Under the pieces are notes generated by a model. The model searched no databases and had not been told where the DNA came from. It saw nothing but the letters and a program-made list of their open reading frames with translations. From Cannabis sativa (Eukaryota > Streptophyta > Magnoliopsida > Rosales > Cannabaceae), in contig NC_083602.1 in NCBI RefSeq assembly GCF_029168945.1, positions 11,777,850 through 11,841,849 of the forward strand: 64,000 bases of DNA, written 5' to 3'. Shown in pieces: positions 56,956 to 64,000 of the stretch; within the stretch, counting starts at the first letter, position 1; every line of letters starts with the position of its first letter. The position numbers and the translations under genes are program-made.

Positions 56956-57978
56956 TTAAAAATAAAATGGTTTATTATTAAAAATAAAATGGTTTATGAG
57001 AAATTCATAGGTCACTTTTCATTTATATATAATAAAATAAACAAAATAAATCCCATTCAATCCAAAAAAAATACGATTGAGTTTTTGCTATTGTACATCT
57101 ACGATTAGGTTTTCTTCAATATTTATTGTATTTCTTTTCCTATTACAATTTGGACATTCCCATGGGATCACATATAATATTCTAATCCGCACTTCTCTTT
57201 TTTCTTCTAGAATATGGAAGAAAGAAGAGACCATTATGCACATCTAAAAAGGCAGTGGAGATAATAATAGAAACTTTTCATTTTTTTTTTTTTTTTTATC
57301 AATTTTTTTTTCTTTTTGAGTAAAAATAAATATGAAATTTTAATCACATAGAGTTTTATTTTAATAAAATATAGTATTTTAAAATAATTTAATAGTATTT
57401 TGTTATAGAATACTATCACTTTTTGTTAAACATGGTTTTCACTTTTTGTCGACACTACCATATTCAATTTATCAACGAAAAAATAGACAATCCAAATATA
57501 TGCGGACCCAGCTAGAATGAAAAAGTGTAAAATACAAAAATTACACTATTGTCTCTATCGAAGCAAATGAAGATTGAAATCCACCAATTACTATCATTAG
57601 TTTTCTTATCTACAATTTTTAGACAAATGCTATCTTCAATTATCAATAATTTAGAGATTGATTTTTAATTTTCTTTTTATCTTACATCCATTTAAGTAAT
57701 GTTTCTTTAAGTATTGGAACATCAATTTTTAATTTATTTTTGGATTAACTTAAAACATATTTAAATCATCAAGCTTTCTTAAACACTAATATATTGCATT
57801 CGGTATTCACTTTTAATTGACAACATTATAAAATATAATATTTAGATACACATAATAATCTCACCTAATAATTAATAATACTTTTTTTTTTAATTTTTAA
57901 TTGTATCGCTTTCAAATAACATAGAAAAAAACTAGCATAAATTTTAGTATACGTGCCTCGCACGTAATTTTTTACTAG

Positions 57979-59190
57979 TATATATATATATATATATATC
58001 AGATTGAATATTTGATATTTAAAAACAATTTTCGATAGAATATATATTGATATTGATTTAATATTATTAATTTCCATAATATTTTTTTTACTTTTATTTA
58101 TATATTATATAAACTTTTTCAAAGTACAAAAATTACCAAAAAAAAAAAACACGTAAAAAAAAAATTACCGAAAAAAATGAACAATTACTTAAGAAAAAAT
58201 TAGACAAATTACGAAATATAAACTATAGTTTTGAACCAAATTAATATGTTCTTAAGTGGATTGGTTTGGTTTAGCTTGAACATTTAAGGAATTATTTCAC
58301 AACTACACAAAAATAACAAAAAAAAAAAAGTTACAAAAATACGGTTGTACGGAATTTTAAATATTTTTACGATTTTTATTATTTTATTTACAGAAGATGC
58401 GGTCTTTTGATGTATTTTTATGTTGTACACTTGTTAAATATTGTTGATTTTTTGTTGTTGTTTTGATGTTGTTTGTAGTTATTTTCCTGTTACTTTTATG
58501 TACTTTTTTTTGTTGTTGTTTTCATGTTGTTTTTATATAACATCGTAAAAATTGTAAAAAAAAAATCTTTGAACGTAAAAATGTAAAAGAAATTACAAAG
58601 AAATAGTGCTTTATGTTATTATCCCAATACTTAATTGGTTTGGTTTGGTTTTGAATTTTTAAATGAGAAATTTTCAAAAAGATACATTTTTTTATGTTTT
58701 ATTTACAATTTTATGGCTTAAATTTTTTTAGTTACAAAAATACGTTTGTAAAGTTTTAAAATTGTAAAAATGCACTTTTCTTAGTAAAAAGTTAAAAAAT
58801 AACTAAAAATTAACAAGAAATCAACATCGCGACAACTACAAATCAGCTATAAATAAACTATAAAACAACCAAAAGAAACCATCAAAACAACTTCATGACA
58901 ACTATAAATAAACTACAACACATAAAAAAAAATAGTTTATTATTTTTACTGAAGATGCATTTTTATAAATAAAAAAGTTTAAAGCGTAAAAATAAAATTT
59001 TTACCATAATGACGTATTTTTGTAATTTATTTCTTCCAATTTTTGATATATTATGTAAACTTTTCTTTTTAAAAATCATAATACTAATTTGGTCAAAATT
59101 TGATTTTAAAAAGTTGAAAATTCTAACCAAACCAATTCATAAATAGCCGTAAGATCATAATTGACTCATAGAATTGGCAAGCTAGGTTAA
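57979..59190. other. AT-rich intergenic DNA with a weak inverted repeat
   Basis: TTACAAAAATACGT at about 58730 is mirrored by ACGTATTTTTGTAA at about 59011-59024, with AT-rich DNA between, suggesting a small decayed element. Nothing else. Confidence 0.4.
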
Positions 59191-59198
59191 TTTTTATA

Positions 59199-60659
59199 AG
59201 GGTAATTTGCGGCATAACCTCTTTAAGTGGTGAGGTTTTTGCAACTAACCCCCAATTCTAAAATTTAAGTGGTAAAACCTCCTAAACTCGTGTTCTGTTA
59301 GTAGTTTAACATTTCCATCTATTTTTAGCTGTTAACTGCCATGGTGGAATGTCCACGAGTACACAGCGTACACGTGGCACAATTTTATTGGTCCACGTAA
59401 ATAAATATTTAAAGAAAAATAAAAAATTAAATATTTTAAACATAAAAATAAATAAAATTATTTTTCTTTAAAAATTAAAAAAAACCCTAATTCTTTTTCT
59501 TTTCTTTTCTTTCTTCTTCTTCTTCTTCAATCCTCACACACTCCTCCTCCTCCTCCTACTCCTCCTCCTCCTCCTTCTTCTTCTTCTTCTTCGTCTAGCA
59601 TCACCACCATCAACCTCAACAAAACCACCACTACCCACTGCATTTATTCTAAAGAGTTAAAAAAAAAAATTGAAAATACCTTTGAAAAGAGTTGAGATTA
59701 AACTTAAAGGACTTTGAGGATATCGTAGGCGCTGCTGATGGTGAATGCACCACCTTCCTCCAAATTGAGGACTTTAACGACGCTGTCTTCGTCCAATAGT
59801 GCGTATCTCCTAGACCTAACTCCGAGCCTAACTGGCTTGTCACTCAAATCTAGCTCCGCACCGATTGCCCTAGTGAAATCCCCATTTCCATCGGACAATA
59901 GAAGAACCTCATCGTTCACCTTCAAATTCTCCTTCCAAGCCTTCACCACGAAGGCGTCGTTCACTGAAATGTAGGCGATGGTGTCCACGCCTTTCGATTT
60001 TAGCTCCATTGACTTCTCCACGAATTCGGGGAGGTGTTTCTGCTAGCAGGTCGGGGTGAAAGCCCCGAGAACAGCGAAGAATACAGCTTTCTTGCCCTTG
60101 GTGAGGTCAGCGACTGTGACGGTCTGGACTTCTCCAGCTGCGTCTAAGTAAGAGAAGGTTGATTCCGGAAGCTTGTCGCCGATGGAGATTGTGGCGGAGA
60201 TTGTTGAGGTTGAGTTGGCGATGGAGAAACGGAGTGGGTTTGGGAGGTGGCGGTTATTGAGAGCGAAGGAAGTGAAAGAGAGACGAGAAGAAGAAGAAGA
60301 AGAAGGAGGAGGAGGAGGAGTGCGTGAGGATAGAAGGAGAAGAAGAAAGAAAAGAAAAGAAAAGGAAAAAGAATTAGGTTTTTTTTTTTTAATTTAAATT
60401 TTTTTAATTTTAAAGAGAAATAATTAGTTTTATTTTTTATTTTTTTTAAATATTTATTTACGTGTACCAATAAAATTGTGTAACGTGTACACTGTATACA
60501 CGTGGACATTCCACCATAGGAGTTAACAGCTAAAAATGAATGGAAATGTTAAACTGCTAATAGAATACGAGTTTAGGAGGTTTTACCATCAAAATTTTAG
60601 AATTGGGGGTTAGTTGTAAAAATCTAACCACTTAAAGAGGTTTTGCCACAAATTACCCT
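59199..60659. mobile_element. Pack-type element with ~400-bp inverted ends carrying a peroxiredoxin sequence
   Basis: Ends AGGGTAATTTG and CAAATTACCCT, flanked by TTTTTATA (59191-59198 and 60660-60667), extendable to nine bases if the end is shifted by one. The two arms match with some mismatches through blocks such as GGAGGTTTTACC, GTTAACAGC and GTGGACATTCCACCAT, and on into the TCTTC/CTCCT simple repeat, to about 59600 and 60270. Long inverted ends with an 8-9-base duplication and a captured host gene fit a Mutator-type Pack element. No transposase. Confidence 0.8.
59704..60330 (-). pseudogene. Peroxiredoxin IIE-like (chloroplast thiol peroxidase) pseudogene
   Basis: Minus-strand frame, no introns. 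A serine/proline-rich N-terminal part resembling a transit peptide ([30 protein letters not shown]) leads to [32 protein letters not shown] and LGAFTPTC, where C (60048-60046) is the peroxidatic cysteine. The next codon is TAG (60045-60043). The frame reopens in [65 protein letters not shown] and ends LKVL TAA (59706-59704) like the native enzyme. No ATG is seen at the start, which merges into the inverted repeat. The enzyme reduces peroxides in plastids; this copy cannot encode it. Confidence 0.82.
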
Positions 60660-60667
60660 TTTTTATA

Positions 60668-61470
60668 ATTAATTAATTAATTCAAAATTTAACGAATTTT
60701 TTTATTAAATATTTAAAAATACAGAAAAAAAGTTAAATCCTGTTTACAAGGCCTTAAAAAATGAAATCAAGATTTTTTTTTATTCCTAGGTATATTAATT
60801 ATTCATTTTATACGTTTAAAAATTTAGTTCAAATTTAATATGCATTCTACCATTATTAATTTTAAAACAATAATTAGAAAAATTAAAAAAATTTAAATTG
60901 TTTTTATTTTTTAATTTTTTTTGAATATGAATCAAAATTTTGAAAAATAAACAAATTACTTTTCTCTCCACACTTAAAAAAAACCAAAAAAGTCAAAATA
61001 AAAATTACTAAATGCATTTTTATTTTTTGTTTTTAAAATTACAAAACAAAAATAGTTATGAAATACATTTTTAAATAAAAATTAAATAACAAATTATTTT
61101 AATTTTCATTTTTTAGTTTAGAAACATTGAAAAAACTTTAAAGAAACTCACCCTATTTTAATTAAATTAATTATTAAAATACTTTTTAATAGAATACATA
61201 GTGTATTACAAAATACATGAAAAAAATTTGAAATATATAATCACATATTGTAATATTTATGAGCTTAGATTGTATTGTGATAAAGTCGGAGTTAAATTAA
61301 TGTCGATGTTTGAGTTAAAATTTGGGTTTGGATTTTGAGTAGGGGCCAAAGTACAGAATTTGAGGCCCAAGCCAGAGTCCAAGGTTTGAGGACTAGGCTA
61401 GGTGCAAGGCCGAGTCTGGGGTTCTAAGGTCCATGGTCAAGGCCTCGACCCAATGTTAGGGTTGGGACTA
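60668..61470. other. AT-rich DNA with a G-rich degenerate tract
   Basis: 61330-61460 is rich in GAGGCCC, CCAAGG, GGTCC words, reminiscent of 28937-29040. No gene. Confidence 0.4.
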
Positions 61471-61884
61471 AAGTGATCAACATTGGAGCGGGATCATCAA
61501 GATGACACTGAAAGCTAAGCACAATATCATCGCCTCAGGTAGGAGGGACCTCCAGGATGCCAAAGAGGAAAACCACGAACTCACCGTGAAGCTCAAGTCT
61601 CTAGAAGAGCTACACCAGACTGACTTGTAGACAACAACCAATATATCACTGTTGAACTCAAGGAGCTTCGTGAATTCTAGAAGCAAACTTGAAAGGAGGT
61701 CGCCAAGTCTACGAGGAGGCTATACTGGCTCCAATCACTTGCAAACATTTGCGAGAAACACTTCAAAGATGGGGTGTACATGTGTTGGAAATCTAATATG
61801 TTCGAACCTTGTCTCCACTACTTTCCTGATCTTAACTCGATTTTGGGGAAAGAACAAAAAGCTAGAAGCTGCCCTGGCTGAGTG
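61471..61884 (+). pseudogene. Coiled-coil ORF antisense to the Tat pol
   Basis: Plus-strand frames, read through three stops and a frameshift: MTLKAKHNIIASGRRD, LQDAKEENHELTVKLKSLEE (heptad-like, from 61502), ELKELREF, then WLQSLANICEKHFKDGVYMC and WKSNMF to SCPG and TGA (61880). The Glu/Lys/Leu pattern indicates a coiled coil. Some Tat-group elements (for example maize Grande) carry an extra ORF in reverse orientation between pol and the 3' LTR; position and orientation fit that. Function unknown. Confidence 0.5.
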
Positions 61885-62388
61885 AAGGGGTCCCCGTTTA
61901 CCTCCACAAGCCGATTGATTAATTAAACCCCTCTCTTTTTTTTTTTTGTTTTTGTTTTTTTTTTTTTTTTTATATTTTGCTTATTTCCTCCCCCCTTAAG
62001 ACAATTTTTTTTTTCTGTATTTATTATCTTTATTTTCTGTTAGGGGAGATAGTATTATAGCCCGACCCCAGGCTTTTTACTATTTATATTTTAGACAACT
62101 TATACTGTAAGTTTATATCTATTTTACTTTTCTTATGTCTGGCCTGTCTGCGCGTATTTTATGCCTTAGTACCCCCTAAGTGACGTAAAAAAGAACTTTT
62201 TGGGTCACTTAGCTTAAATTTATGTAGGATAATACATATACTTTATCCGCCATAGGTTAACTTACAGAGTAAAGATGAATTAAAATACTGATCTCCTAAC
62301 TATTGGTAGTATTTTCGAAGGTGGTTAGCACTCCAAGCTCCATGTACTATGGATCCATCCATTCTCCTTAACTTATAAGTCCCAAAGT
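61885..62388. other. Non-coding spacer of the second Tat element
   Basis: Two T-runs (61939-61971) and AT-rich DNA; no ORF or LTR terminus recognised. Confidence 0.5.
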
Positions 62389-63438
62389 CTATTTCATCTT
62401 AAATTTTCTATGGGTCTTACCAATTTGGTCCAAGTACCCCACTCCTAGCTCTTGAGAAGCCGGGAAGACCCTTCTTAGGACTAGGTCACCAACGAAAAAT
62501 ATCCTGCTTTTGACTTTGGAATTAAAACATTTTGCCACTTTCTTTTGGTATGCTGCCATGCGATATTTGAGATTCCTCCCAAAGCTCATCTAGTAAGTCC
62601 AGCACTTCTTGCACCAAAGCCTGATTCATTGTTGGATCGTAAGTGGTTCTCCTGTGGGAGGGAATTATGGCTTCTACTGGGACCATGGCTTTGCACTCGT
62701 ACTCCATTGAGAATGGGGAGTGGCCGGTTGTGGTTCTTGTAGTGGTTCGGTAGGCCCATAATACATGCGGCAGTTCTTCAGGCCAACTATTTTTTCAAGC
62801 CAAGAGTTTTTTCTTAAGGGTGACCTTGAGTATCTTATTGACAGCTTCTGCCTGTCCATTTTTTGTGGCCTCGCGACTGCAGAAAAACTTTTGATAACTC
62901 CGTGTTGGTTGCAAAAATTCGTGAATTCATCACAGTCAAATTGCTTTCCATTGTCTGAGACTATTTTGTGAGGCAACCCATATCGACATACGGTGTTCTT
63001 TATGATAAAGTCCATGGCTTTCTTGGCAATTATGGTCTTCATAAGTTCAGTCTCTGTCCATTTTTTGTAATAGTCCACTGCCACTATGGTATATTTCACC
63101 CCACCGTTTCCTGTGGGTAGGGACCCAATGGGATCTATTTCCCACACCGCGAAGGGCCATGGGCTAGTCATTAAAGTAATTTCATTCGGCAGGGCTCTTG
63201 GGATATTTGCAAACCTCTGGCAGGGATCACACCTAAGGACGTAGTCTATAGAGTCTTTATTCAGTGTGGGCCAAAAATATCTTTGTCTTAATATTTTCTT
63301 TGAGAGGCTTGGGCCTCTAGTGTGGTCTCCACAGAATCCCTCATGGACCTCTTGCGTGATCTGTCTAGCTTCAGGATCCGACACACACCTTAAATATGGC
63401 ATGCTAAACCCCCTTCGATAGACAACGTCGTTGATCAT
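62389..63438 (-). pseudogene. Integrase of the second Tat element, frameshifted
   Basis: 63438 onward: zinc finger HEGFCGDHTRG with CDPCQRF; core with D in WEIDPIGSLP and D in SDNGKQFD. The frame then breaks at an A6 run (T6 on plus, 62859-62864), after which NGQAEAVNK with the catalytic E lies in the next frame. Further pieces, in shifted frames, carry MEYECKAMVPVEA (62707) and FNSKVKSR, FFVGDLVLRRVFPASQE (62522-62440). So all three catalytic residues exist but not in one frame. Confidence 0.8.
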
Positions 63439-63543
63439 TAAATATCAGTGAGCTTGGTACTATATCTTTCTGGACACGGTCCTTTCTTGAGGCAGTTCTC
63501 CTGTCGTTATGTACTTAATCATAGGATCCATCCAGCTCGACCC

Positions 63544-64000
63544 TTATTCATTAGTAACCACTACTTCTTTGGTCCTAATGCTAGGTTCCGTGAGGTGTTC
63601 AAAAGGTACTACCCCCAGCTTCTCTATCTCGCTATTTGAGGCTAGCTTAGCCAAACAATCTGCATGGGCATTTCTTTCTCGTGGAATTCGTTCCACTTTG
63701 TATTCCTTAAACTCTTGTAGCAGTTCTCTGACAACCAACACGTAAGCATCCATCTTTTCTCCCCGAGTCAGATATTCCCCTAATACCTAGTTGACCACCA
63801 GTTGCGAGTCACTGTATACCTCTACCTTGTTGGCCCCTACAGCCTTAGCCAATTTTAATCCTAATATTAGGGCGTCGTACTCAGCCTCATTGTTAGAAGC
63901 CAGAAATGTGAACCGTAGGGCAGCCTGGAGTCTTAGTCCATCAGGAAAAATCATTGCTATTCCAGCCCCTGATCCGTTCTCATTTGACGCTCTGTCAACA
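63544..64000 (-). pseudogene. Second RNase H domain and linker of the second Tat element
   Basis: From the window edge the minus strand reads VDRASNENGSGAGIAMIF, FTFLASNNEAEYDAL, LKLAKAVGANKVEVYSDS, then a TAG at 63789-63787 where relatives have Gln (VNQ), and on to GEYLTRGEKMDAYVL, VERIPRERNAHADCLAKLAS. The frame ends at 63544 before the integrase. Confidence 0.8.

Larger units (their letters stand above)
46044..57978 (+). mobile_element. Helitron 3, split by a copia element
   Basis: Starts TCTATTCTATATAAAGTGTG at 46044 after A, ends with hairpin TACGTGCCTCGCACGTA and CTAG at 57975-57978, followed by T. Without the copia insertion (46293-56539 plus its duplication) it is 1683 bases. It has a 24-base minisatellite (46216-46287, resuming at 56540) near its 5' end, and its 3' region is present twice (about 56680-56950 and 57465-57800). 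No gene fragment recognised. Confidence 0.85.
61471..64000 (-). mobile_element. Second Tat-lineage gypsy element, decayed, 5' part outside window
   Basis: Minus strand: second RNase H domain at the window edge, integrase 63438-62674 and downstream, then non-coding DNA, then an ORF on the opposite strand (61471-61884). Domain order and motifs are those of the element at 1-5680, with moderately different sequence. Several frameshifts and stops. Neither LTR is identified. Confidence 0.8.

Noticed and set aside
59521..59600. Coding CT-rich tract as part of a gene
   Set aside because: It is a simple repeat inside the inverted arm, matched by the other arm at 60270-60340.
60144..60509. Leucine-rich minus-strand ORF overlapping the peroxiredoxin pseudogene
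   Set aside because: It is a shifted frame through CTC/TTC simple repeats; the peroxiredoxin frame is the meaningful one.

Overview
The window looks like nuclear DNA of a flowering plant, probably a eudicot. It is very AT-rich, its gene pieces carry plant-type introns, and the recognisable genes are plant families: an NOI/RIN4-type protein, mitochondrial processing peptidase alpha, ALY/THO4, type II peroxiredoxin E and RPA1. Species cannot be fixed from sequence alone. I see no CRISPR array, tRNA or rRNA. Almost everything is transposable-element DNA, much of it nested, with only one convincing intact host gene.

Layout. 1-6104: the 3' part of a Tat-lineage Ty3/gypsy retrotransposon (gag-PR-RT, one in-frame TGA, then RNase H-second RNase H-integrase). 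6105-7443: a truncated reversed LTR of a copia family that recurs through the window. 7444-10475: repeats and two small inverted-repeat elements. 10490-15484: Helitron 1 (minus strand), carrying an intron-containing RPA1-like pseudogene, the last five exons of an MPP-alpha gene, a short membrane-protein fragment and a nested hAT-type element. 16923-18425: the host NOI-domain gene in four exons (minus). 20512-25801: a young gag-only gypsy element with near-identical LTRs and tRNA-Asp primer site. 26165-26690: another old LTR fragment. 27129-28233: Helitron 2 with an ALY exon.

29568-42536 is an L1-type LINE on the minus strand, itself inserted into an older small inverted-repeat element. A 5.0-kb hAT transposon with a decayed transposase (30499-35505) and a 1.9-kb solo copia LTR (40098-41996) were later inserted in it. 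43950-44216 is a retroposed 3' tail and 45097-46030 a terminal-inverted-repeat element. Helitron 3 (46044-57978) was split by a 10.2-kb gag-only copia element (46293-56539). 59199-60659 is a Pack-type element with roughly 400-bp inverted ends carrying a peroxiredoxin IIE pseudogene. 61471-64000 is a decayed second Tat-lineage element on the minus strand, with a coiled-coil ORF running antisense to its pol.

How the parts relate. Two independent retrotransposon families here, one gypsy and one copia, have kept LTRs, primer site, polypurine tract and gag but no pol, so both should depend on enzymes from relatives. Three Helitrons share the same ends yet carry different gene pieces. Target-site duplications and terminal sequences allow the order of many insertions to be read directly.
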